Source: Hyphodiscus hymeniophilus (taxonomy: Eukaryota > Ascomycota > Leotiomycetes > Helotiales > Hyphodiscaceae). From it: a stretch of 64,000 nt of DNA. Both the position numbers and the translations under genes were made by a program. Below the pieces are notes generated by a model. It was not told where the DNA came from. It ran no database searches and was given only the letters and a program-made list of their open reading frames with translations. Where the stretch lies: the NCBI GenBank assembly GCA_016508695.1, contig VNKQ01000011.1:1-64000 (forward strand), given 5' to 3'. Below, in pieces: positions 33,801 through 44,299 of this stretch; position 1 is the stretch's first letter, and each line of letters starts with the position of its first letter.

Positions 33801-34611
33801 ATTTCTTCTTCGTAGACTAGAAGTATGAGAGCAAGTTCCTTCAATACGTCCAGATCTTCGGGAGCTTGAACGTGGACATGTAAGGCACACTCTACGGTTT
33901 GGTAAGCTTCAAACAGTTTCAATAGCTTAGGGGAAAGGTAAGAAGTAGGGGAGCAGGCCAGACCAAGAGAAAGTTCGGCTTACGATTCGTGATAAATGAT
34001 CCAAAAAAGTCTTCATCATTGCCTTTCACGGCGTCAACTACAAGTCCTATGACCCTTTCGCCATGAGCAGATCCTGAATGGTAGACCTTGGATACAGCTT
34101 CTACCCCAATAGAGTCCCATTCTTCAGGACGTTCGGCCTCGATTCTAGTCTGTAGCCTTCCAGGGAAAATATTACGTGACCCGACCCCACATACGGTGTG
34201 GTCCTTGCAAAGTAGCCAGTCTGTGTATTTATCGCTCGTTTTATCTGTCATCAGCATAGTCCCAAAATATTGAAATTTGATAGCTGGCTGCAGCGATTGC
34301 AGACTTTCTGATAGCGTATTCACCGCCTCCTGTTCGTAGGGCTGAGCGGGAGGTTTACCATTCTTCAGTATACCCCAAGAATTATATGCATGGTTCGGAA
34401 GATCTCGCGTATTGATCACAGTGAAGGGGGGCACCTCTCGGCGGTTGTAAGGAATATGTTTCTGTATCCTATCCGCGGAATCAAGTGTCAGGAGGCTTTC
34501 ATGGAAAGCGTAGACAAACTCCAATTCGACCCCAAATGTCAAACTTTCGTCGCTAATACTCTGTTCAGGGGCAAAACTAGAGGCAGATGCATCCGAAACT
34601 CTGGGTGGCAT
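30850..34611 (-). CDS. Amidoligase-family protein; reading frame interrupted by in-frame UGA codons
   Basis: Exons 34611-33984, 33906-32481 and 32422-30850 join into one frame of 1209 codons. The frame has UGA at codon 553 (32878-32876), UGA at codon 1139 (31062-31060), and a final UGA at 30852. Residues 1-552 match the putative amidoligase family (ATP-grasp-like carboxylate-amine ligase fold). They include TFGVELEFVYAF near 25-36, VECALHVHVQAPEDL near 214-228, LHPPCRRPHHRKGFDG, and EFRQARGSLCAQEIMHWVKF. The rest is acidic and low-complexity (EDEDEDEDEDDDD), with PTEVTYR duplicated. The segment after the first UGA has no early ATG, which argues against separate genes. A 63-base intron (32918-32856; weak GTCTAA donor, CAG acceptor) would remove the first UGA in frame. 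For the second I see only weak donors. The gene may be a pseudogene, read through, or simply end at 32876 (552 aa). Family substrates are unknown. Confidence 0.7.
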
Positions 34612-35224
34612 GTTATTGCGGAAAAGAGATCGACTTTGTCGATCAAAAACAACGAGATATGGTTCACAATCCTGCAGGTTGCTAAGTGTGTATATAATCT
34701 AAACAATCGATACGCTTGTAAGGAATCACCAAAGTCTTGAGAGTGATCACCGGAAATAGCTCCATCAAATTTGATGCCTAAAAGCATGGAAATCTTTTAA
34801 CGCTGAACAAAGGGGCAGGGGGGTACGCAAGGTCGGCCATAAGCATCTTTGTACGACAAAGGCTTTTTCCAATGGAGAAATGATCAAAGGACGGTCCTCA
34901 ATTTCAACTCCAGCTCGGAAAATCGACAGGCTTGTTGGTATGAACATTGGTAGCAGAAGTGAAAAGACGCTTCAGCTAACAGAGCTCCATTATCCTGTAG
35001 ATCACGACTTGTGATAATCAACCTCTTTCGACTTTCGCGGCGTGTAGTTAATTTAGCACCAATGAAACTGCCCAGGCCATTCGAAGGATGCATTCGAGAC
35101 CGCTGAGGTTTTTGCCCGTGCTTGGTTTTTGACGGAGTGGTCAAATGCACACTTTCCCAAACATTCAGGGCCATATATTGCACCGATCTCATTTAGACAG
35201 TAACTGAAAGGGATGACTTCCATA
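34612..35224. other. Spacer between minus-strand genes
   Basis: About 0.6 kb upstream of the amidoligase start. A 102-codon minus-strand frame (34884-35192) has no recognisable content and I do not call it. The region presumably carries the amidoligase promoter. Confidence 0.4.
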
Positions 35225-36243
35225 TCAATCCTCTATAGCTTCCTCGGATTCATCATTACCTTCGTCTTCCTCTGGAATGGCGCATTCCTCCTCGATCTGC
35301 TGAATAGCCTCTTTTGATGCCAAAGAAATCGAAGAACCCCTGTGCATCGAGATCGGAGCATTCAAGTCCGTAGGTTGCCAACTAGTTGATGTAGGGGATT
35401 GCAATGAACCCTTCTGGTACTTGGGCATCTCATCCGTTCGATCCGCCGTTGTGGGAGTCGCTTCTGACACAATTTGCCATGTTGAGGAAGTCGGAGACTG
35501 TAGGACTGTAGGCGCGACGATGTTGGCTCTATCGGAGAGAGGCTGGACGGTGGAGATGGGAGATGGCGCTGCAGATTTATCCGTCTCTACATTATTCTTC
35601 TCCGGCTCTGCTTCTCCTACTCCAGTAAATGTCTCGGTCGCCTTCTTCTTAGTATCCTTTGCCTTTTGTGCGGCTTCCAAGCCAGCCTGTCGCATCGCTA
35701 AAGTAAATGCAGTGGGCTGAGCACCAGCAGGCGGTTGTGAGATCTCCGCAGCATTCGAGGATTCCGCAGCAGTCTCCTTATTCTCCTGCAACACGGGAGC
35801 AGCTTTCGAAGGCGTAGACTTATTCAATAGATTTGGTACCGTCTTCGCAGGTGTTCCTCCTTCGTGGTAGATCGTGACGTGTTCCTTCAACTCGCCATAT
35901 TCATTCCACTCCTCGATCTCGACAAGGTCCTGAAGCGGTCAGCCAAGATACTCCAAAGGCCTAGAGACTGAGGAAAGTTTACTCCAACAACAAGCCCCAT
36001 CTGTACAAGACCCGGAATCTTTCTCACGCGGCCAGTTTCATCTTTCCCAGATCTGCGACCCCATAGCATACGAGCTTTCTCGTCTGTTGCGATATCGAGG
36101 GCTTTGAATGGAATACGATTGGCTTTGAGGATAGTTTCGAGCCTCGATGTAGCGGTGACGACGTGAGATGATCCAGAGGTCAGAGATGTATAGAGGTACA
36201 ATGCGGGATCAGTGGAGTACGATTTGACCGTAGATTCGGCCAT
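35225..36243 (-). CDS. SH3BGRL/glutaredoxin-like N-terminal domain protein (321 aa)
   Basis: Two exons (36243-35983, 35929-35225), with a phase-0 intron of 53 bases. Residues 1-110 form a thioredoxin-fold domain of the SH3-binding glutamate-rich-like type: ALYLYTSLTSGSSHVVTATS, RLETILKANRIPFKALDIAT, DEKARMLWGRRSG, RKIPGLVQMGLVVGDLVEIE, EWNEYGELKEHV. The glutaredoxin CxxC is absent, so it is unlikely to be an oxidoreductase. The C-terminal 210 residues are disordered and end in an acidic tract (EEECAIPEEDEGNDESEE). Two near-identical LQSPTS(S/T)(T/S)WQ phrases occur in the tail. Probably a cytosolic adaptor; role unknown. Confidence 0.82.
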
Positions 36244-36559
36244 TTTGGATTGTGGTCTTGGGTATTCGGGCTTTCGTGAGATACAGTACAAGTGAAGTGA
36301 TCGGCCTGAGCCAGCGATGGCGAGGAGTCGACTGTTTCAAGCGCGCGAACGAAAAACCTAACCTTACATCGCCGACCGTTCACAAATGTCCATCAGATAC
36401 ACTCAGCTATCGGGCTACTTGTCTTCCAAAATCGTGTTCAAGAATGTTTGGACGCGTGGGGCAGATTGCAGAATGCAGGGTGCTTATCGTAGCCTCCGAG
36501 GCCTCCAAGTCGCTCTGACCTCATGGCCTCAATATACTCTCTTCCTTCCTTCAACAACC
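36244..36559. promoter_or_regulatory. Divergent promoter region
   Basis: 316 bases separate the ATG of the SH3BGRL-like gene (minus) from the old start of the lyase-like pseudogene (plus). It is the presumed shared promoter of what was once a divergent pair. No specific element identified. Confidence 0.35.
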
Positions 36560-37753
36560 ATGGTTGCGCCAACTGGAACTGCAATGATCCGCCAAAGCTC
36601 TCCATGAGCCGGGGTTTGAGGTTTATATCTGGTCTTGTGGGGATACCAGTCGTCCAGGTTGCTGAAGCAATCGCTCTGGGCATTCGTTCATCGCTTTTCG
36701 TAATGAGCAATCTGCGAGCTATGCAGCCACATCTTATGGATATTTGACAGGAGAACCTGGAGTCTCGTTGGTAGTCGGCGGACCTGGCGTTCTTCATGCG
36801 ATGGCTGCATTCCGTCTACCAATGCCTTTCCTACACTGTTTCTGGCTGGCTCCAGCGAGTCCCGTTTATTGACGAAGGGAAACTTCAATAGGTGGAAGCC
36901 ATATCTCTTCTTACTTCGCACGTCAAAATTGTTATTCCATCCAGCCACGACTCTACATCTCGTTGTATTACGACTGCATACAGGACAAGTTGGTATGCAA
37001 GAGGAGGATCAGTGTTGATCTTAGAGCACATGTTATACAGGAAGAAGGAGAGAATGAGACGACATGTGTCGTTCAAAACATCAGAGAGCTGCGGCCAATC
37101 CCAGACCCATCGAGGCTGTCGCAGGCTTGCTGAAGACAGCCGAAGTGATCAAAAACATCTTGCAAAGATTATCACCGCCATAAGATGGTAGAACTGTCTA
37201 TGTGTCAGGAGGCAACACAATGGACATCTCTCGAAGCGTGTTTCCACTCGAGATCCCAGACTGCGTCTGGAGAGGCGGGAGCCTATGCAATATTGGGCGT
37301 AGAACTGGGATATGCAATTGCTGCCCGCTACGCCTACAATATTCCGTCTCTGGAGGCATCTTCTGGTTCAAGATAGGGTGAAGAAAGTCGTGTGCATAAA
37401 CGACGATTTCGCTTCCGGCTCTTCACTAGCAGAGGTCAAGACCATGGCTCGCTACGAAATGGACATGTTTTGTGGTGAACAATGGAGGCGTATACCGTGA
37501 CGATAGGACAGATGCTGATACGTTCATCACGAATCAGCAGAGTACCATGGAAGGAAGTAAAGACGGCGGATTGATGAGCGCCAGTTTAGTGTGGGAAGTC
37601 GGCTATGAGAAGGTTGCTGAGACGAGTAGTGGAAAGGGATTTCTGGTCCGTACGCCTGAAGAGCTGGCATACGCTGCAACAAATTGCTTCAATGCCAATG
37701 TGCAAGTGGTGGTAAGTTTCAACATTGAAGTAGGGCCATTTAAAACGCTGTAA
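36560..37753 (+). pseudogene. 2-hydroxyacyl-CoA lyase / oxalyl-CoA decarboxylase-like pseudogene
   Basis: Family-typical pieces occur in the right order but in changing frames. ATG at 36560 (MVAPTGTAMIRQS) is followed by TGA. Next come GLVGIPVVQVAEAIALGIR, SYAATSYGYLTGEPGVSLVV-GGPGVLHAMAAF, VEAISLL plus AYRTSWYARGG, NTMDISRSVFPLEIP, LGVELGYAIAARYAY, KKVVCINDDFASGSSLAEVK and VNNGGVYRDDRTDADTFITN. The last piece is GGLMSASLVWEVGYEKVAET, continuing to GKGFLVRTPEELAYA. These belong to thiamine-diphosphate enzymes that cleave 2-hydroxyacyl-CoA or decarboxylate oxalyl-CoA in peroxisomes. All three frames are used, with at least six shifts plus stops, and the usual GD of the cofactor motif reads ND. 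The gene is not functional. Confidence 0.85.
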
Positions 37754-38304
37754 GCTCTCCTGTGTTCATGTGGCTTTAAGAAGGGCTTCCTGAGTGATTT
37801 GACAGCTGATTTTGGAGCAGGCTTTCGCTTGGCAATTCAAAGAAGAAGAATTACGATGCGAAGCTGCGAACCACCGAATGGTTTAGGTGTATAAGGCTAC
37901 TAGCTGGGGTCGGGAGCAACGGTCATGCGAGTAACCGTTGGTGTGCATAATCTCCAGAGGTTTTGAGACTGAGCTCAAATGATGGGTAGAACAACACAAT
38001 GAAAGAACTCAATGTTTGTTCCGGGGAATAAAGCATCATGAAACTTAGGCGACTGAGTTGAGAGTTTGAGAAGTATGGGATGTGCGTCAAAATTCTCTTT
38101 CGGAATCTCGATAGAGTGCAAACGGATTGAACTACTCGAAAAGTTCAATCGAGCCCTGACGTGTGGGGTTGACATTTATATGAGATGCCCGGACAACTCT
38201 CATCGCAAATTTTCGGGTTCCCTTCCCTCCTCTGCTCAGCTCAATTTTGTCGTCGTATCATACCGGACATCTCAAAATCGATGCTCGTCGTCTGATTTCC
38301 GATA
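37754..38304. other. Gene-free spacer
   Basis: About 0.55 kb between the lyase-like pseudogene and the next plus-strand gene; the last 200 bases presumably hold its promoter. No other feature seen. Confidence 0.4.
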
Positions 38305-39297
38305 ATGTGTGGCTTCACCACGCGTGAGGGTAAGAAGAAACCTCACAATAAATGTGAGTAAAACATTGACCTTGTTATCTCTGTTAACCCTATCATCACT
38401 TGGTCACGTACTAACCTACTCCTCAGCATCTAGAATCGTAGTCCACCACTCGCCCACTTCCCACATCTCCATCACCTCACACGATGGCGCTCTTAACATC
38501 GTTCTTCCTTCTCCGAAAACCGAACATAGAACACCCTCCGCACCACAACCCCCGCCACATCCAACCTTCACACAACTGACGACCTGCAGCATCCCATACC
38601 CGTCAGGTCCACATGCTTCCAACATTGCCCAGAACTCTGCACGATACGGGTCACCCTTCCCACCCGGAACCTACACCCCTTTCGAGGCCCCCAGGATTCC
38701 CGTGAACGCCGCCGCTCCAGCCTCTTCCACGAGATCGACTTCGTGAGAGAACTCAGCCAGAAACTCGCCCCACCACCAAGGCCCGAAGCGAAAGAATATA
38801 AGCCAAACCCCATAGAGCAGAAATTGCTAGACGACATAGCAGGCCTGAGGCATGAGTGGAAGGAGAAAGAGAGGAGGGACGAAGTTGCGGGCTTGGTTAC
38901 AAACGCACGCGAGGAGGGGTTGAGGGAGGGCCGTAGTGAGATGGGGTTTGGAGGCATGGATACGTACCAGGCGACGCAAAGCGGGAATGTCAGAGCATAC
39001 GGAAGCAACCAGTGGATGCCAGATGCGGCGACCTCGTTCTTGGCCGGTGTTGGAGCAGAGGCGCTGAGGGGTGAACGTCGCTCGAGATCCAGGGAACGCC
39101 ATCACAGCCCCCCTCGCCAGCAACCACCAACCTACATCCAAGCACCAGCTAGTGAGAGGAGGGACGACGGTCTGAGGGAGCTTTCCAGTCGCTTGGGCGG
39201 GATTGAAGATTCAATTCAATACGTCAAAAGGAGGGTTGCTAATCAGGACTTTGAGAGCGATCTGGACCGTATGAGGTTCGGGAGGTATCATAGATAG
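38305..39297 (+). CDS. Hypothetical charged protein; frame break in the middle
   Basis: Exon 1 (38305-38353) encodes MCGFTTREGKKKPHNK. A GTGAGT-CAG intron leads to exon 2 at 38427 (SSRIVVHHSPTSHISITSHD), open to a TGA at 38746. The next frame is open from about 38570 to 39297 and carries RERRRSSLFHEIDFVREL, then APPPRPEAKEYKPNPIEQKL and LLDDIAGLRHEWKEKERRDE. It ends with ELSSRLGGIEDSIQYVKRRV. The two frames differ by one base phase, and no intron joining them in frame was found between 38570 and 38740. Either a frameshift mutation splits the gene or an unusual intron exists. The second half is helical and charged with an Arg/Ser patch (RGERRSRSRERHH). No domain recognised. Confidence 0.55.
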
Positions 39298-39759
39298 TGT
39301 GATTGAGTGGTGGACGATGTCGAGCAGCTTATGATGGGTGTTGAAGATGACGCTGGCGACGGGTTGACCGAAGCCTTCCTAGTAGCTGTGTACGCCGAGA
39401 TTAATACCATCTTTCGTCTATGCACAGATAGGTCAAACTTCAAATTGAGATCTTCGACCATGGCGGCCGTGAAATGGAGACGAGCCTCATGGAGTAAATG
39501 GCCTTTAAGAAAGAGACTAATTAATCACCAACTCGGGCCTTACACATACCCGCAGCTTCAACTTCGGCGCCGTGCAACGCGGAATCCTCGGCAGCGGTTT
39601 TACGCCCACGCAAAAGAGACGTTTCTTTGAGAAACCTCTGTCCCAAACAAGTGTGGCTCAGTTGAACTGATTTGAAAATCGAACGATGGGATCGTACTCC
39701 TCATAAGCGGCATATGGTGGGCTGCGCAACTTCTCACGAAGAAAATGAAGCCATTCTAA

Positions 39760-39978
39760 AAGAAGGAGAAGCGGAAATGGCTGGCTCCAGGCGATACGCC
39801 ACCTGAAATCGAGGTCCATCTCCCAGACGGCGAGTCGTCAGATGGTATGCACATCAGGCTTGTACCAGGAGGTATCGGCGAGGTAGAGGATTTCGCAAGT
39901 CTGCAAATCGAATGTAGCGAATCGAAAGAAGACGACGAGGAAGAGCGAGAGGAGGAAGAAGAGGAGGAATGGGCATGA
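39760..39978 (+). pseudogene. Coding-like fragment with acidic tail, no start
   Basis: 73 codons after an in-frame TAA read like protein: KRKWLAPGDTPPEIEVHLPD, SSDGMHIRLVPGGIGEVEDF, then an Asp/Glu-rich end closing EEEEEEEWA and TGA. There is no ATG at the start (only an internal one) and no clear upstream exon. It may be the last exon of an unresolved gene or a remnant. It lies downstream of the frame-broken gene, so the two could have formed one transcription unit. Confidence 0.35.
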
Positions 39979-42107
39979 TAGTATGTGAGAAACAGGCGGC
40001 GCAAAGCGGGTTTGACTTCTTATCTCCTTTTTTTCCTTTCGAGAATGCAACGACGTGAGTTCCGGAGTCAAATCGCTAAGCGCCATGACATCCAGTAAAG
40101 AAGACTCAGACGACATCACAGGATGAAGTCCAGGATGCAATATGCAGATTCCCTCCTTCGGAGTTATTTTAAATCCTAGATTCTAATCTGGCGCAGCGGA
40201 GATGAGATGCGACTCCTGTATTACGAAGCACTTACGAGGGTAGCATTAATACCAGACGACCATTTTCTCACTAGCCATCCGTAACTTAACAAGGACCATC
40301 TCGATGAGTCAATGGGTTTTTAAACATATCAGTTTCGCGCTTCGTGAGGACGAGTCTGGACGACTCGAAAGATCCGCATTTGAAGTCTGACCATGGAACA
40401 TGAAACGTGCAATATGAACACAACTACGGAGGTACAAGTACAATACACAAAACTTGATCCCCTCTTTTAACACCTACCCACGGCGTGGTCCTATGATCGC
40501 CCATCGCTGGATCGAAAGAAATGAGAGAGAAATGAGGGGGATGCTGTGTTTCGATCCAGCCGTCGTACTTGCCTCGCTTGTGGAGCTGTACTCTACCAGC
40601 GGCGACTCGGACGGACGAATGATTGTTCATCAAATAGTATAATAGTTGATTCCCGTGTGCTCAATACAGCAATTTGGATTTTGAAATGATTGGAATATTT
40701 GATTTGCTTGATTACTTGATTATTGGGTCATTCGGTGCAGGCAAATTGGGGCAGAGAATCCGGATAGTTCGTGATGGTGACCTGACCTGACCTCAACGAA
40801 AGCTGTGTACAGTAGGCTGTTCAAGGCCTCTCAGCCACACCCGAAGAGCAGACGTTTGGATGTTTCACCGTTTCAGCCACCCTCACACCCTCACACCCTA
40901 CAGTACCTACACACGGTATGGGCAAAAGTCGATGGGCACAGCAAAGATGTTTGGACTTTGTACTCTGGACTCTGGACTCTTGCTTGGACATGATTGCGCA
41001 ATATGAAAATATCTGGACCGACTTGAAACGGAGGGTATATCGAATGGTGATTGGAAAGGGGAAGGGATGCGCTTCTGCAAGGTCCCTTCCTCTCCCGTAC
41101 AGTACAGTACAGGACTAGCGGATAAGCGGGCAGCCTATCCGTTTTGGGAGAAGCGCCGAGGAAGGACGACGTCGAAGCAAACAGACGGACAGACGGACAG
41201 ACCTTCATCCAACTGTTGTATCACCAGGAAGATGGAAGAGTACATGATATCTCCATCGTATATAGTACATCATACATCAGAGGCAGTGGGTTGCCTGCCT
41301 GCTTACATGTATGTAATGATGAAGGGAGACATGTGACACGAGTAGACGAGTCGTATGGCAAGGCCGGTTTCCTTCTTCAAGTCTGCTCTGCTCTGCTCTG
41401 CTCTGCTCTGCTCTGCTTTGTCTTGCTTTGTTGTGTTTTGTATTTTCGACCTACTCTTTACGTCAACCTTCATTCGTTCTCTGCATTCTTGATAGCAGTC
41501 GATCTTTACCTTGTGGTCTTCTCTCCTATCTGCACTCTTACCGTCTGCACTCCTACTGTCTACACTCTTACCAAGAGAACTCTTCCTATAAAAGCTCTTA
41601 CAACAAGACATCCTCCGCTCTCATACAACAAGAACCTCTACAACAAGACTCCTACCACAAGAACAAACGCTTGGGCATATCCAAATACGAAAGGTCTCTG
41701 GTGACTGGACCATCCTCCCTCGTGTATAGTTGGCCACTTTGACGTTTGCTCGGTGTGCAAACTCTCCCAACTGGCCAGTCAGCGAACAACCAGTCACGCG
41801 AGGTCCATGAAAGAAGGTGAATCCGGACCAGCACTTCACCTTCACCTTCAACCCTCCTCCGGTTTGCCCCCAATTGGGCCTAGCTCGTCTTTTTCGTCCC
41901 ATATCTACCACGAGGATTTCTCCCCAACCCACGTTGATTTGATCAAACAAAAACAAAACAACCTTCGTCATACCTCCACTTCACAACCTTCCACCTTCAA
42001 AAAACACAACTTCAACTTCAACTTCCCTTTGAGCAATTACCTCGCTCAACATCCCTTTCATACATCCAGCATCTCCTCAAGTCAATCATCTCTCGAGATT
42101 CCTCAAG
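39979..42107. other. Gene-free region upstream of the GPI-protein gene
   Basis: About 2.1 kb with no supportable gene. It contains CTCACACCCT repeats near 40880-40900, the CTCTG pentamer repeat at 41382, and strings of CTTAC/CAAGA near 41530-41660. From 41770 to 42107 it is strongly CT/CA-rich, a typical long leader and promoter of a highly expressed fungal wall-protein gene. Confidence 0.45.
41382..41416 (+). repeat. (TCTGC)7 pentanucleotide microsatellite
   Basis: Seven perfect TCTGC units followed by degenerate TTTGT/CTTGC copies. About 690 bases upstream of the GPI-anchored protein start, in non-coding sequence. Confidence 0.92.
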
Positions 42108-43137
42108 ATGCATGCCAAATCTCTTCTCGTCGTTGGCATTAGTGCCTTCGCTGCTCAGGCTTTGGCCGGTGGTGTTGATACTATCGTTGATACAACCGTG
42201 GTCACTGTGAGTACTTCTCTTCTTCTTCTCTTCTTCTTCTTCTTCTCTTCCTCTTCCTCTTCCTCTTCATCTTTTCTTCAATGACTTCCATCACATCTAC
42301 ACCTTCATCAATCCACCTCATCTCATTCCTGCCATCTTCTTATCACCACAACCTCCACCTCCACATCACAACGTTCTCAGAACCAACGCGCTGACTTCAC
42401 TTCAGATCACCTCTTGCGGACCTGAGGTCTCCAACTGCCCTGGTACAGAGACTGCTGCTGTTCCTACTGCCACCACCGAGGAGTAAGTCATCTTTATATT
42501 TTCCTACTTTCTACTTCCTACTTCCTACTTCCTACTCCTTCATCGCCTCCCAATTCAACTTTTCTTCCATAATTCGCGTCTTTGCATTCTGAGCTCGTTC
42601 GATGCAACCCAGCGCGAACATCTCACTTTCGTAAACAAACACTGACTCTCTCTCAGGGTCACCGAGACTAGTACTTACTGCCCTCCCACTGTTGCTGCTA
42701 CTACTCCGGTCATTGTTCCAACCCCAACCGAAGTCGTTCCAGTTGGCAACAGTATCACTGTCCAGGTCAGCTCGGTTCCCACCCCCGTTGGTCCCGCCAC
42801 TCCGATCACCCCCGCTGCTAGCACTGCCGTGATTCCTGGTACATCCGAGTCGGTCACTGCTCCTCCTCCTTCGGTCCCAACCAGCATTGCTCCTGTCATT
42901 CCGGTCGTTGTTGGCAACAGCACCCTGACCGCTTCGACCTTGCCGAAGTCCGAGACCTCCATCTTGACTGCTACCGGCAGCCCCTCGACCTCGGTCTCTG
43001 TTGTCCCCACTACCCATTCCATCGTCCCGACCACCTCCGCTTCGGCTACGCTATCCCAGAACGGTGCTTCTGGTCGCGTTGTTGTCCACGGCGTCATGCT
43101 CGGACTCTTCGCTTCTGCTGCGCTCCTCCTGGGTTAA
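42108..43137 (+). CDS. GPI-anchored Ser/Thr-rich cell-wall protein (218 aa)
   Basis: Three exons (42108-42206, 42406-42482, 42657-43137) with GTGAGT and GTAAGT donors. The N-terminus MHAKSLLVVGISAFAAQALA is a clear secretion signal. Then come a short Cys-containing part (TSCGPEVSNCPGTE, TSTYCPPTVAATT) and a long Thr/Ser/Val/Pro-rich stretch suited to O-glycosylation. The C-terminus, NGASGRVVVHGVMLGLFASA and LLLG, is a GPI-attachment signal with a likely anchor residue in the ASG segment. It should end up at the plasma membrane or cross-linked in the wall. The first intron is pyrimidine-rich with TTC/TCT repeats (about 42213-42275). No catalytic domain is visible. Confidence 0.85.
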
Positions 43138-44299
43138 GCATCTTTTCACTCCGGATTCCGACAAGATCACATTGGCAAGTCCTACTCGTTTGGCGATATG
43201 GATAATGAGCTTGGTCTTTACGTTGGATGGATTGAAGTGGTTAGTTTTTCGGATTGGGTTCATGGCGATCATGTAAGATAGTGATGATGCTCGTAAACAA
43301 GGCTTTGGAATGGGAAATGAAAATGGGGGTTCTTAGGTAGTCTTCACTCAATTGAGGAACCTTGAACCTTGAACTCATTCCCTCGTCTTCTCGATGTGAC
43401 ATTGACTTACAACTGATTCTACACTGCGAAATGCTTTGACTCTCAAGTTTTCACAACTTCTCTCGCAGAAGCGTCTCATAGAGAACCAACCCTCGACTTC
43501 TTACTCCAATGAATCTTCCTCGAGGATATCCTACATCCCTCGAACTCTTACCAATACACCCTTCTTGTTCCCAGCTACATCTCCCACATCACCCATACCC
43601 ATACGGTATACCTAACCATGCCCCTCACCCACCCCAGACATGACACGAGCAGCAACTTGCAACCGAAACCATCATTCCTTTCGAACAACCTACCTACATG
43701 CCTTATCCCAGGACAAACGCAACGCGGGAGCAACCGAAGCGAAGCCGCAGACTGGGTATTCATATGCCCGCTTCGGACATCTATATCTACATCTACATTT
43801 CTACACTTAAACCCTCATACCCTTCCCATACCCTTACGTCGCACGCGTACCAATCGACAGCCCACACGAGGCGACCCAACGTACGAAGAGACGAGTTCTC
43901 AGCTCCCATACTCGAAGTCATACATGATCATATGGAACAGCATCGTACGTTCAAAGACTCAAATACTCAAATATACCTTATAGCTCGAGAGTATTGTTCA
44001 TGGGGAGCAGCGATTCCCCTGATCCCCAGTCACCGACTCACTTTGTTTCAAGGAATAAATCCGCAGAGGAAAAAGTCAACGGATTGAGAAAGTACAAACT
44101 AGACAAACAAACAAACAAGTATAATCCAGATAGATCCCATCCTCCCAAGATAGATAATATATCACGAAAAGACAAGATCCAGACAGCGCAGTCGTACACA
44201 CCCGAAAAACCGTCCGCTACATAGCACCTTATCTACAAACAATCCCACTCCTTCCTCAGGACTTCCCTCCCACGATCCGTCTCCAACTCGATCATTCAT
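43138..44299. other. Convergent gene-free spacer
   Basis: About 1.2 kb between the 3' ends of the GPI-protein gene and the coiled-coil gene. Contains ACATCTATATC repeats near 43780 and a tetranucleotide CATT tract near 44293. Short frames are not convincing. Confidence 0.4.

Noticed and set aside
34884..35192. 102-codon minus-strand frame as an extra gene or upstream exon of the amidoligase
   Set aside because: No splice path joins it to the amidoligase start at 34611 and its content is not recognisable.
42532..43097. Gly/Ser/Asp-rich minus-strand frames
   Set aside because: They are antisense to the Ser/Thr-rich GPI-protein exon; the repetitive composition creates them.
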